This document shows, one piece after another, positions 56,996 to 64,000 of a stretch of 64,000 nucleotides of DNA. Origin of the DNA: Deltaproteobacteria bacterium. GTDB taxonomy: Bacteria > Myxococcota_A > UBA9042 > PHBI01 > JACKFB01. A program made the translations under genes and the position numbers. The notes beneath the pieces were generated by a model. The model searched no databases. It was not told where the DNA came from and saw only the letters and a list, made by a program, of their open reading frames with translations. Position 1 is the first letter of the stretch. The number at the start of each line of letters is the position of its first letter. Where the stretch lies: contig JACKFB010000005.1 of NCBI GenBank assembly GCA_020632695.1, positions 62,001 to 126,000 on the forward strand, read 5' to 3'.

Positions 56996-57832
56996 ATGGA
57001 GATCCGTATCGTCATCGATGACGCCCTGGTGGCGCGCACGCGGCGCGCGCTGTCGCGCCGCAAGGTGGCGCTGCTGACCTTCGTGGGCCTCGCCGCGACC
57101 GGTTCGGTGGTGTACGCGCTGACCAACGGCCCCAGCCACGTGTTCAAGCCCGGCGAGGTCATCAGCTCGGCGGCGGTGAACCAGAACTTCGCCGAGCTGC
57201 ACGCGGCGCTGGGCGGGCTGGACCAGGCGGTCGTGGCGCTCGAGGAGGGCGGCGTCGCCGGACCGCAGGGCCCCCAGGGGGAGACCGGGCCGGCGGGACC
57301 GCAAGGCGTCGAGGGCCCGCAAGGACCGCAGGGCGAGACGGGCGCCCAGGGGCCGGAGGGCCCCGTCGGCCCCAAGGGCGACAAGGGCGAGCAGGGGCCC
57401 GTGGGCGCCCAGGGACCCGTGGGTCCCAAGGGGGACAAGGGCGAGCAGGGACTCCAGGGCATCCAGGGGATCCAGGGCGAGCAGGGGATCCAGGGCATCC
57501 CGGGCGAGCAGGGACCCAAGGGCGACCAGGGGCCCCCGGGCGAGCAGGGGCCCAAGGGGTCGACCGGCGCCCCCGGCCCCAAGGGCTTCGACGGCCCCCC
57601 CACCGACGTGAAGTCCTTCGCGTCGGGCTCCAGCAACACCACCGTCGTCTCGAGCAGCGCCGCCAAGTCGGAGTGGCCGGTGTGCTTCCTCTCCGGCGTG
57701 GATCTGCGGGGCGGCGTCGGCCGGTGCGCGGTGAAGAACACGCTGACCGAGTGGAGCGTCGAGGCGCAGGGCACGGCGACGAGCAGTCAGGCCTTCCCCG
57801 TCACCTGCACGATGCTGTGCCTGAAGTGGTGA
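56996..57832 (+). CDS. Membrane-anchored collagen-like protein
   Basis: 278 residues. A basic N-terminus (ARTRRALSRRKVALLTFVGL) leads into one hydrophobic segment (about 24-41), an uncleaved anchor or signal. A short helical stretch follows (about 57-85; VNQNFAELHAALGGLDQAVV), which may nucleate a trimer. Residues 89-202 are 38 uninterrupted Gly-X-Y triplets (GPQGPQGETGPAGPQ and so on), with Lys-Gly-Asp/Glu pairs (GPKGDKGEQ) known to stabilise bacterial triple helices. The C-terminal 75 residues form a globular domain with four Cys (VCFLSG, GRCAVK, TCTMLC). ATG 56996 has GGGAGG upstream. It probably forms a trimeric stalk at the cell surface or in the periplasm. Confidence 0.85.
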   Translation: MEIRIVIDDALVARTRRALSRRKVALLTFVGLAATGSVVYALTNGPSHVFKPGEVISSAAVNQNFAELHAALGGLDQAVVALEEGGVAGPQGPQGETGPAGPQGVEGPQGPQGETGAQGPEGPVGPKGDKGEQGPVGAQGPVGPKGDKGEQGLQGIQGIQGEQGIQGIPGEQGPKGDQGPPGEQGPKGSTGAPGPKGFDGPPTDVKSFASGSSNTTVVSSSAAKSEWPVCFLSGVDLRGGVGRCAVKNTLTEWSVEAQGTATSSQAFPVTCTMLCLKW

Positions 57833-57878
57833 GGACGCCCGGACGCCCGGGGGCCCGACAGGCCGCATGGAGGATGCG

Positions 57879-59426
57879 ATGAGCAGAGGCGAGGCCCCGG
57901 AGCGCACCCGGGACGAGTGGGCGGCGCGCGCCGAGGCGCTGGAGCTGCCATCGCTGGCCTGGATCGACGGGCGCCCCCAGCCGGCCGCCAGCGGGGCGAC
58001 CGTGGCCTGTCGGGGCCCGGCCGACGGCCGCCTCCTGGTGGAGGTGGCCGCCTGCGACACGGCCGACGTCGACCGCGCCGTCGCTGGCGCGCGGCGGGCG
58101 TTCAGCTCCGGCGTGTGGTCGGAGCTGCATCCGCGCGAGCGGGGCCGCGTGCTGATCCGCTTCGCCGACCTCATCGAGGCCGAACGCGAGGACCTGGCCT
58201 TGATGGAGACCCTCGACGTCGGCAAGCCCATCCGCTACAGCGGCGTCGTCGACGTCCACCACGCCGCCCAGGCCATCCGCTGGTACGGCGAGGCCATCGA
58301 CAAGATCTACGGCGAGGTGGCACCCACCTCCCCCTCGGCGCTGGGCACGGTCACCCGCGAGCCGCTCGGCGTCGTCGCGGCCGTGCTGCCGTGGAACTTC
58401 CCGCTGATGATGACCTCGTGGAAGCTGGGGCCGGCGCTGGCGGCGGGCTGCTCGGTGGTCCTCAAGCCGGCCGAACAGACGCCGCTCACCGCCCTGCGGC
58501 TGGCCCGACTCGCCCAGAGCGCGGGGCTGCCCGACGGCGTCCTGCAGGTGGTCCCCGGCTTCGGCGAGACCGCCGGACAGGCGCTGGGACGCCACCCGGA
58601 CGTGGACGCCGTCACCTTCACCGGCTCGACCGAGACGGGCAAGCGCTTCCTCGAATACTCGGGCCAGAGCAACATGAAGCGCATCTCGCTGGAGACCGGC
58701 GGGAAGTCCCCGAACATCATCTTCGCCGACGCCCCCGACCTGGCCTTCGCAGCGCGCCAGGCCGCCTTCGGCGTCTTCTACAACACCGGCGCCATGTGCA
58801 ACGCCGGCTCGCGCCTGCTGGTGGAGCGGTCGGTGGTCGACCAGGTGACGACCCAGCTCGAGGCGATGGCGCAGAAGCTCGGCCCCGGGCACCCGCTGGA
58901 TCCCCGGACGCGCCTCGGCCCCGTCATCGACGAGGCGCAGATGGAGAAGATCCTCGGCTACGTCAGCGCGGGCCAGCAGGCGGGCGCTCGGCTGCGGCTC
59001 GGCGGCGAGCGCGTCCTGGGCGAGCTGGGCGGCCACTACATCGGTCCGACCGTCTTCGACCGCGTCAGCCCGGAGATGAGCATCGCGCGCGAGGAGATCT
59101 TCGGGCCGGTGGTCACCATCATCCCCTTCGACGGCGCCGACGAGGCGGTCCGCCTGGCCAACGACACCGACTACGGCCTGGCCGCCGCCGTGTGGACGCG
59201 CGATCTCAGCCGCGCCCACACGGTCGCCCGCCGCCTGCGCGCCGGGACCGTCTGGGTCAACAACTTCGACACCAGCGAGATCTCGACGCCCTTCGGCGGC
59301 TATCGGCAGTCGGGCTTCGGCGGCCGCGACAAGAGCCTGCACGCGCTCGACAAGTACACGGAGCTGAAGACCACCTGGGTGAACCTCACCGGCCCGGGGG
59401 CCCGCCCGCCGGACGCCGCCACCTGA
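57879..59426 (+). CDS. NAD(P)-dependent aldehyde dehydrogenase (PuuC/betaine-aldehyde type)
   Basis: 515 residues covering the full ALDH fold. Features: AVLPWNFPLMMTSWKLGPAL, the coenzyme-binding VTFTGSTETG, catalytic Glu 272 in LETGGKSPN, catalytic Cys 307 in NTGAMCNAGSR, EEIFGPVV and GTVWVNNFDTSEISTPFGGY. The closest type appears to be PuuC-like gamma-glutamyl-aminobutyraldehyde or betaine-aldehyde dehydrogenases, but the substrate is uncertain. I prefer ATG 57879 because GGAGG lies five bases upstream; ATG 57867 is in frame four codons earlier. The 3' end overlaps the convergent lipocalin-like gene by 41 bp. Cytoplasmic. Confidence 0.92.
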   Translation: MSRGEAPERTRDEWAARAEALELPSLAWIDGRPQPAASGATVACRGPADGRLLVEVAACDTADVDRAVAGARRAFSSGVWSELHPRERGRVLIRFADLIEAEREDLALMETLDVGKPIRYSGVVDVHHAAQAIRWYGEAIDKIYGEVAPTSPSALGTVTREPLGVVAAVLPWNFPLMMTSWKLGPALAAGCSVVLKPAEQTPLTALRLARLAQSAGLPDGVLQVVPGFGETAGQALGRHPDVDAVTFTGSTETGKRFLEYSGQSNMKRISLETGGKSPNIIFADAPDLAFAARQAAFGVFYNTGAMCNAGSRLLVERSVVDQVTTQLEAMAQKLGPGHPLDPRTRLGPVIDEAQMEKILGYVSAGQQAGARLRLGGERVLGELGGHYIGPTVFDRVSPEMSIAREEIFGPVVTIIPFDGADEAVRLANDTDYGLAAAVWTRDLSRAHTVARRLRAGTVWVNNFDTSEISTPFGGYRQSGFGGRDKSLHALDKYTELKTTWVNLTGPGARPPDAAT

Positions 59427-59835
59427 GAGTGTTCACCAGCACGTGCCCGCGCCGGGTACGCTCGGGGGCCGTCTCGAGCACCAGCTCCGCGCCGTCGAAT
59501 CGGGCCTCGCGCACCAGCTCCGCCCCGACCTGGTCGGGGTGCAGCGCCACCCTCACCCGGTGCACCACCCGGTCCCCCTCCAGCGCCCAGCTCCCGGCGT
59601 AGGCCACCGTCGACGACGCCGCCCGAGCGCGAGCCTCCGCCGACGCAGCCGCCAGCGTGGCCGTGCCCGTCGCCGCCTCCCCGCGCCGCCCCAGCACCGC
59701 CGCCATGTGGCCGTCCGCGCTGTAGATCAGGACGCCCGACGGCTCTCCGCCGAAGGGCGACCCGTGCGCCTCGCCGTCCCTGGTGCAGGTCCAGGCGCTC
59801 AGCTCCCACGTCCCCAGCAGCTCGGTCGCGTCCAT
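59386..59835 (-). CDS. Lipocalin-like domain protein
   Basis: 149 residues with no signal peptide. It begins MDATELLGTWELSAWTCTRD and has GVLIYSADGHMAAVLGRRGE, YAGSWALEGDRVVHRVRVAL and ARFDGAELVLETAP. This matches the small lipocalin-like family (PF13924 type) that binds hydrophobic ligands in a beta-barrel. Its 3' end overlaps the end of the aldehyde dehydrogenase gene by 41 bp in opposite orientation. The ribosome site is weak (CTGACGGG). Confidence 0.75.
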   Translation of the reverse strand: MDATELLGTWELSAWTCTRDGEAHGSPFGGEPSGVLIYSADGHMAAVLGRRGEAATGTATLAAASAEARARAASSTVAYAGSWALEGDRVVHRVRVALHPDQVGAELVREARFDGAELVLETAPERTRRGHVLVNTLRWRRPAGGPPGR

Positions 59836-59893
59836 CCCGTCAGTCTAGTCGACCGCTGCTCCGCTCGCACTGCCGCGACGGCCGCTGCGGGCG

Positions 59894-59921
59894 TTGACAC
59901 GGCGGCGCCGCTCCCGATGAT
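59894..59921 (+). promoter_or_regulatory. Candidate promoter of the matrixin-moaC-NFACT operon
   Basis: Perfect -35 TTGACA (59894-59899), 16-base spacer, GATGAT (59916-59921). Inferred start near 59928, leader about 58 nt to ATG 59986. Confidence 0.45.
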
Positions 59922-59985
59922 GGGGCTCGCTCGGGCGGCGGAGCGACCCTGCGCCTCGTCCCCTGCGGCCCCACCCCGGACGACG

Positions 59986-60759
59986 ATGCCTGCACCTCGC
60001 ACCCTGACCCTCGCGGCGCTCCTGGTCGCATCGGCGACCCTCGCCCCACCGGCCGCGGCCTTCGTGCTCTACGAGACCGACGCCGGCCAGCCGCTGCACT
60101 GGCCCTCGAAGGTGGCTCCAGCCCTGACGCTGGACCCGAGCTTCCCCGGCGACGCCGATCCCACCACCGTCTCGACGATCGTCGCCCGCGCGGCCGCCCG
60201 CTGGACCTCGCTGCCCTGCATGCCCCCCACCGTGGCCCTCGCCGGCTACGCCGCCTGCGGCGGCGAGGACCCCGACGACGGGACCAACTGCCTGTTCCGC
60301 GTGTCCGACCCGCAGCGCTGGGAGCACGGCGTCAACCAGGTGGCCCTGACGCTGGTGCACTTCGACAACCGCCGCGGCGCCATCGTCGACGTGGACATGG
60401 TGCTGAACGCCGCCTGGTTCGGCTTCGCCACCGAGGCGGACTGCCAGCCGTCGGACGCCGACCTCGACGCCGTCCTCACCCACGAGCTGGGCCACTTCTT
60501 CGGGCTCGACCACTCGACCGTGCCCGAGGCGACCATGGCGCCGACCTCGGGGCCCGGCGACTGCCAGAAGCGCGACCTGGCGCCCGACGACATCGCCGGG
60601 TTCTGCGCCATCTACGGCGTGCGCCGCGACGAGGGCGGCGGCGGATGCGGCGCTGGCGGACCCACGGCCCCCTGGACACTCCCGGCGGCCCTGGCGATCC
60701 TGCTGGCCCGGGCCGCGTGGCGGAGGCGCCGCTCGCCCGCACCCACGAGGCCACGATGA
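59986..60759 (+). CDS. Matrixin-like secreted zinc metalloprotease with MYXO-CTERM-like tail
   Basis: 257 residues. Signal peptide MPAPRTLTLAALLVASATLA, ending near PAAA/F. The catalytic motif THELGHFFGLDHS gives His 166, Glu 167, His 170 and His 176, followed by the Met-turn (ATMAP, Met 184), the full metzincin pattern. Four Cys suggest disulfides. The C-terminus is GGGGCGAGGPTAPW (Cys 221), hydrophobic TLPAALAILLARAAW, then RRRRSPAPTRPR: a MYXO-CTERM-like anchor. ATG 59986 follows a candidate promoter. The stop overlaps the moaC start (ATGA). This is the third sorting tail in the window and the only one that ends normally. Confidence 0.85.
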   Translation: MPAPRTLTLAALLVASATLAPPAAAFVLYETDAGQPLHWPSKVAPALTLDPSFPGDADPTTVSTIVARAAARWTSLPCMPPTVALAGYAACGGEDPDDGTNCLFRVSDPQRWEHGVNQVALTLVHFDNRRGAIVDVDMVLNAAWFGFATEADCQPSDADLDAVLTHELGHFFGLDHSTVPEATMAPTSGPGDCQKRDLAPDDIAGFCAIYGVRRDEGGGGCGAGGPTAPWTLPAALAILLARAAWRRRRSPAPTRPR

Positions 60760-61262
60760 GCGACACCCCCGACGAGGGCGAGCCCCGGCTCACCCACCTG
60801 GACGCCGACGGCACCGCCCGCATGGTGGACGTGAGCGCCAAGCCCACCACCACCCGCGAGGCCACGGCCCGAGCGCTGGTACGCATGGCCCCCGCCACCC
60901 GCGAGGCCATCGCCGAGGCCCGGGTGGCCAAGGGCGATGTGCTCTCGGTGGCGCGCCTGGCCGGCATCATGGCCGCCAAGCGCACCGCCGAGCTCATCCC
61001 CCTCTGTCACCCGCTGCCGCTGGACCACGTCTCGGTCGACATCACGCTCGAGCACGATCACGCCATCATCATCGCCACCGCCCGCACCAGCGGCCGCACC
61101 GGCGTCGAGATGGAGGCCCTCACCGCGGCCAGCGTGGCGGCGCTGACGCTCTACGACATGGCCAAGGCCATCGACCGCGCGATGGTCATCGAGAGCGTCG
61201 CCCTGCTCGAGAAACGCGGCGGCCGAAGCGGCCACTGGGTGCGGCCGGACCCGCTCCCTTGA
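60756..61262 (+). CDS. moaC: Cyclic pyranopterin monophosphate synthase
   Basis: 168 residues; completes the first step of molybdenum-cofactor synthesis after MoaA. Signature regions: LTHLDADGTARMVDVSAKPT, VAKGDVLSVARLAGIMAAKR then TAELIPLCHPLPLDHV with the active-site Lys and His, and GVEMEALTAASVAALTLYDM. Length is normal (about 160). The ATG overlaps the protease stop, and the TGA overlaps the TTG of the next gene, so three unrelated functions are translationally coupled. No other moa gene is in the window. Confidence 0.96.
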   Translation: MSDTPDEGEPRLTHLDADGTARMVDVSAKPTTTREATARALVRMAPATREAIAEARVAKGDVLSVARLAGIMAAKRTAELIPLCHPLPLDHVSVDITLEHDHAIIIATARTSGRTGVEMEALTAASVAALTLYDMAKAIDRAMVIESVALLEKRGGRSGHWVRPDPLP

Positions 61263-62731
61263 GCGCCGCGCCCGCCCGCGCCTCGCTGTCCCTGCAGCGA
61301 CGGCTGGCGGCGGCGCTCGAGCGGCGGCTGCTCGGCCGCCCCATCGACCGCCTCTGGCGCCCCACCGAGGACACCCTGCTCATTCGGGTGAGCGGCCTGT
61401 CTCCCCAGCGCGTCCTCGTCTCGGCGGTGCCCGCCCTCCCCTTCGTGGCGCTGACGACCGGCTGGCCCCCGACCCCGGCCCGCCCCGACCAGACCACGCT
61501 GCGCTTCCGGCAGGCCCTCGAGGGTGCCCGCGTGCGCGCCGTGACCGTGGAGGACGAGCGCGCGCTGTGCGTCCACCTCACCCGCGGCGACTCGCTCTGC
61601 CAGCTCCGGGTCCAGCTCGCCGGGCGCTACCCCAACGCGGTGGTCCTCGACGACCAGGGCGAGGAGCTGGCCCGCCTCTTGATGGGGCGGCCCGCCTTCG
61701 ACCCCGACTCCCCGGCGCTGCCTCCGGGCCCGCTGCCGGGCGAGCTCGCCCTGCCCGACGACGACGACGCGCTGCTGGACGCCTGGGCCGACGACCGCGC
61801 CTCGGCCCGGGCGCGGCTCGAGCGCTCCCAGCGACACGCCGCGCTCCTGCGCACGGCCCGCGCCCACCTGCGCAAGGTCGAGCGCGCCGAGGCCGCCATC
61901 GGCGCCGACCACGCCCGGGTCGCCGAGGCCGAGCAGCACCGGCGCCACGGTGAGCTCTTGAAGACGGCGCTGCACCGCGTGCCACGCGGAGCCGACGCCA
62001 TCATGGTGACCGACCACGCGCAGCCGGATGCGCCCGAGGTCCTCGTCCCGCTGGACCCGGCCCTGGACGCGCGGGCGAACCTGGAGCGCCACTTTCGCCT
62101 CTATCGGCGCTTCCGCGACGCCTCCGACGCCATCCTGGCCCGCCTGGACGAGGCACGCCGTCGGCGAGCGGACATGGAGCAGCTCTACGCGCACATCCTC
62201 GCCCTGGGCCAGGATCTCGACGCCGCGGACCTGGACGTGGCCCAGGACGACGCCGAGGCTCGCCTGCGCGCCCTCGGCTGGCGCCCCCGCGCCGCGCCCT
62301 CGCCGTCCCGCGCCAGGACCGCGCCTGCCCTGCCCTACCGGCGCTTCGAGGCCCTCGACGGCAGCGCCGTGCTGGTGGGTCGGTCCGCCGCAGACAACGA
62401 CCAGCTCACCTTCCGCCACGGCCGCCCCGGCGATCTCTGGCTGCACGCCCGCGACGTCCCCGGCTCCCACGTGCTGCTGCGCCCCCCGGCCGGCCGCGAC
62501 CCGGACGGCGAGGCGATGCTCGACGCCGCCACCCTCGCCGCCTGGCACAGCCAGGCGCGGGGCGAGACGACCATCGACGTGACCTGGACCGAGCGCAAGC
62601 ACGTGCGCAAGCCGCGGGGCGCGCCGCCCGGGCGGGTCACCCTGGCCCGCGGCCGCACCATCCCGGTGCGCGTCGAGCCGGAGCGCATCGAGCGCCTGTA
62701 CCGCTCGCTGGAGGGCGACGGCGCTCCGTGA
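61259..62731 (+). CDS. NFACT-domain (RqcH/Tae2-like) protein
   Basis: 490 residues. The N-terminal NFACT-N segment (RLAAALERRLLGRPIDRLWR; LCQLRVQLAGRYPNAVVLDD), a helical coiled-coil middle (about 180-330; RSQRHAALLRTARAHLRKVE) and the C-terminal NFACT-R domain (about 360-490; DNDQLTFRHGRPGDLWLHAR, DVPGSHVLLRPPAGRDPDGE, RKHVRKPRGAPPGRVTL) are in the expected order. The family binds tRNA and stalled 50S subunits and, in RqcH, adds alanine tails to nascent chains. The protein is shorter than firmicute RqcH (about 570). The start is TTG 61259 (TTGA overlap with moaC); no ATG is nearby. Confidence 0.85.
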   Translation: MSAAPARASLSLQRRLAAALERRLLGRPIDRLWRPTEDTLLIRVSGLSPQRVLVSAVPALPFVALTTGWPPTPARPDQTTLRFRQALEGARVRAVTVEDERALCVHLTRGDSLCQLRVQLAGRYPNAVVLDDQGEELARLLMGRPAFDPDSPALPPGPLPGELALPDDDDALLDAWADDRASARARLERSQRHAALLRTARAHLRKVERAEAAIGADHARVAEAEQHRRHGELLKTALHRVPRGADAIMVTDHAQPDAPEVLVPLDPALDARANLERHFRLYRRFRDASDAILARLDEARRRRADMEQLYAHILALGQDLDAADLDVAQDDAEARLRALGWRPRAAPSPSRARTAPALPYRRFEALDGSAVLVGRSAADNDQLTFRHGRPGDLWLHARDVPGSHVLLRPPAGRDPDGEAMLDAATLAAWHSQARGETTIDVTWTERKHVRKPRGAPPGRVTLARGRTIPVRVEPERIERLYRSLEGDGAP

Positions 62732-62903
62732 ACCCCTCGTGGAGCGGGCCGTCGCTCGCACCGGCCGGGGTCGCCCGCCCGAGCACCTGCCCCCCGCCGC
62801 CAGCCCGACCGGATGGGCGCCCGAGCGACGCGGCTCACGCGAGGGGCGCATGGACTGGCCGGAATCCCACGATCGTCTATCCTGTCGCGGCGCCGACGTC
62901 CTC

Positions 62904-62908
62904 GGAGG
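62904..62908 (+). promoter_or_regulatory. Shine-Dalgarno deciding a TTG start at 62914
   Basis: GGAGG followed by a five-base spacer and TTG. This is the best ribosome site in the last 1.2 kb. It fixes the start of a gene that otherwise has no ATG before its first domain. Confidence 0.75.
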
Positions 62909-62913
62909 TGGCC

Positions 62914-64000
62914 TTGCAGTGCCCGCGTTGTGGATTCGACCAGCCCGCGAGCGAGGAGTGCATCGCTTGCGGGGTGGTGATCAGCAAGTACCTCGCCACG
63001 GTCGACGAGCTGGCGGGCGCCGTGTCGGAGAGCCCCTCGCCCGACGACGATGACCCCTTCGCCGGGCTGAGCTTCGGCGAGGAGGTGGCGCCGGACACCG
63101 GCGGCGGCGCCTTCCAGCTCGCGCCGACCACGGGCGGGGGGCACCCCTACGCCGAGCCACCGCCCGGCTTCCCGCCGCCGGACGCCGACCCCTTCCCGTC
63201 CCGACCCATCCACGAGGCGGAGGAGCTGGCCAACCCTGCCATCCCCACGCTGCCCGGAGCGCCGTCACGGCCCCCGGGCGGGTTCGGGGCCGCGCCCGCC
63301 CACCGCATCGCGGCGCTGGACTTCGGCGCCAACGGCGACCTGCACATCGGCGGGGTCGCGGCGGCGCTGCGCATCGTCGCGGCCTTCGGCTGCCTCGGGC
63401 TGGCCATCATCATGATCAAGAACGGCGAGGGCCTGCGCTCGGCCTGGCCCTACGCGGTGATGGTGTTCTACGGCGCGGGCGCGCTCTGGGGTCTGCTCAC
63501 CGCGCGGCACGACATCACCGTGCGCCAGTTCGGCATCGAGATGGCGGTCCTGGGAGTCTTGACCCTGGGCCTGCGCCTCGCCTCGCCCGAGACCTTCGCG
63601 GTGGACAGCCACACGGCCTCCCCGGCCCCGGTGGCGTCGGCGCGGCTGCCCGACACCCCGCTGGGCCACTTCACCCAGCGCTCCCTGGCCTTCCTGGACG
63701 CGACCCAGACCGTCCTGGACGCGAAGGCTCCGCTCACGCGCGAGCAGTGGACCGCGCTGGCCGAGCGCCTGGACTTCGAGGCCCTGAAGTCCGCCTACGA
63801 TCTGCTGGACACCGAGGCGCGGGCGCGCATCTTCGACATCTGGAAGCGCCTCAACGACTTCGGTCCCATCGTCGCCAGCATGCTCGAGCGGTACATGGTC
63901 GACGACGCTGGCGGCGGCGTCCGGCTCGAGATCCCCGAGGTCGAGCGCCGCGCGGTCGGCGGCGAGCTCCCCGACACCATCGCCCGGCTGCGCCGGGTGC
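62914..64000 (+). CDS. Zinc-ribbon membrane protein, C-terminus outside the window
   Basis: At least 362 residues, still open at base 64000. The TTG start gives MQCPRCGFDQPASEECIACG: a zinc ribbon with Cys 3, 6, 16 and 19 (two CxxC pairs). A Pro/Gly/Asp-rich linker follows (about 25-125), then three hydrophobic helices (about 149-170, 178-198 and 208-225; RIVAAFGCLGLAIIMI, WPYAVMVFYGAGALWGLL, EMAVLGVLTLGLRLA). A soluble helical region follows from about 245 (TPLGHFTQRSLAFLDATQTV; LDFEALKSAYDLLDTEARAR). A cytoplasmic ribbon before a few transmembrane helices recalls zinc-ribbon membrane sensors, but I do not recognise the family. Confidence 0.8.
   Translation, partial: MQCPRCGFDQPASEECIACGVVISKYLATVDELAGAVSESPSPDDDDPFAGLSFGEEVAPDTGGGAFQLAPTTGGGHPYAEPPPGFPPPDADPFPSRPIHEAEELANPAIPTLPGAPSRPPGGFGAAPAHRIAALDFGANGDLHIGGVAAALRIVAAFGCLGLAIIMIKNGEGLRSAWPYAVMVFYGAGALWGLLTARHDITVRQFGIEMAVLGVLTLGLRLASPETFAVDSHTASPAPVASARLPDTPLGHFTQRSLAFLDATQTVLDAKAPLTREQWTALAERLDFEALKSAYDLLDTEARARIFDIWKRLNDFGPIVASMLERYMVDDAGGGVRLEIPEVERRAVGGELPDTIARLRRV

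Overview
The window is about 70-75% GC in most places and reads as one arm of a Myxococcota (deltaproteobacterial) chromosome. The basis is high GC, many secreted lipoproteins with Asp/Thr/Ala-rich linkers, DUF4215-type and 'CGDDGCGGSCGTC' Cys-rich repeats, thrombospondin-3-like calcium repeats, and several C-terminal tails of the MYXO-CTERM kind (Cys, then a hydrophobic helix, then an Arg/Lys cluster). I saw no rRNA, tRNA, CRISPR array or transposase.

Layout. 1-7224 (minus): a tightly overlapped complex I operon, nuoA-B-C-D-H-I-J-K-L-M, with no nuoE, nuoF or nuoG between D and H. It has a candidate promoter, a TTG start on nuoA and unusual palindromes upstream. 7462-20997 (minus): one 4,511-residue lipoprotein gene with Ig-like domains, calcium repeats, a propeller-like block and six long Gly-rich repeats. 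21337-25667 (plus): a DoxX-family membrane protein and a large Cys-rich lipoprotein. 26172-35627 (minus): a four-gene operon of visibly lower GC (a multidomain M4-like metalloprotease, a lipoprotein, a frameshifted beta-helix gene, and a second lipoprotein), probably a surface or secreted system of different origin. 35971-38454 (minus): a glycoside-hydrolase-like lipoprotein. 38640-43145 (plus): a glutaredoxin-like protein, an FG-GAP propeller protein and an esterase lipoprotein, linked through a 0.5-kb hexamer repeat that carries a one-base frame break. 43153-45852 (minus): a chalcone-isomerase-like exported protein and an APC amino-acid permease. 46406-56305 (plus): a 9.9-kb gene for a 3,299-residue apparent polyprotein. 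56486-59426 (plus): a Cys-rich lipoprotein, a collagen-like protein and an aldehyde dehydrogenase. 59386-59835 (minus): a lipocalin-like protein. 59986-62731 (plus): a translationally coupled matrixin-like protease, moaC and an NFACT (RqcH-like) protein. 62914 to the end: a zinc-ribbon membrane protein that runs off the window.

The most unusual signal is a repeated architecture. At 46406-56305, a huge calcium-repeat rod ends in a MYXO-CTERM-like sorting tail and continues, with no stop codon, into a second signal peptide and a complete OmpA-family outer-membrane protein. At 38927-43145 the same plan (secreted protein, MYXO-CTERM-like tail, signal peptide, second exported protein) is encoded but split by a single extra T in a hexanucleotide tract. 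In both, the Arg-rich end of the sorting tail doubles as the positive n-region of the next signal peptide. This suggests exported polyproteins that fold into the membrane as a hairpin and are cut apart by a sortase-like protease and signal peptidase.
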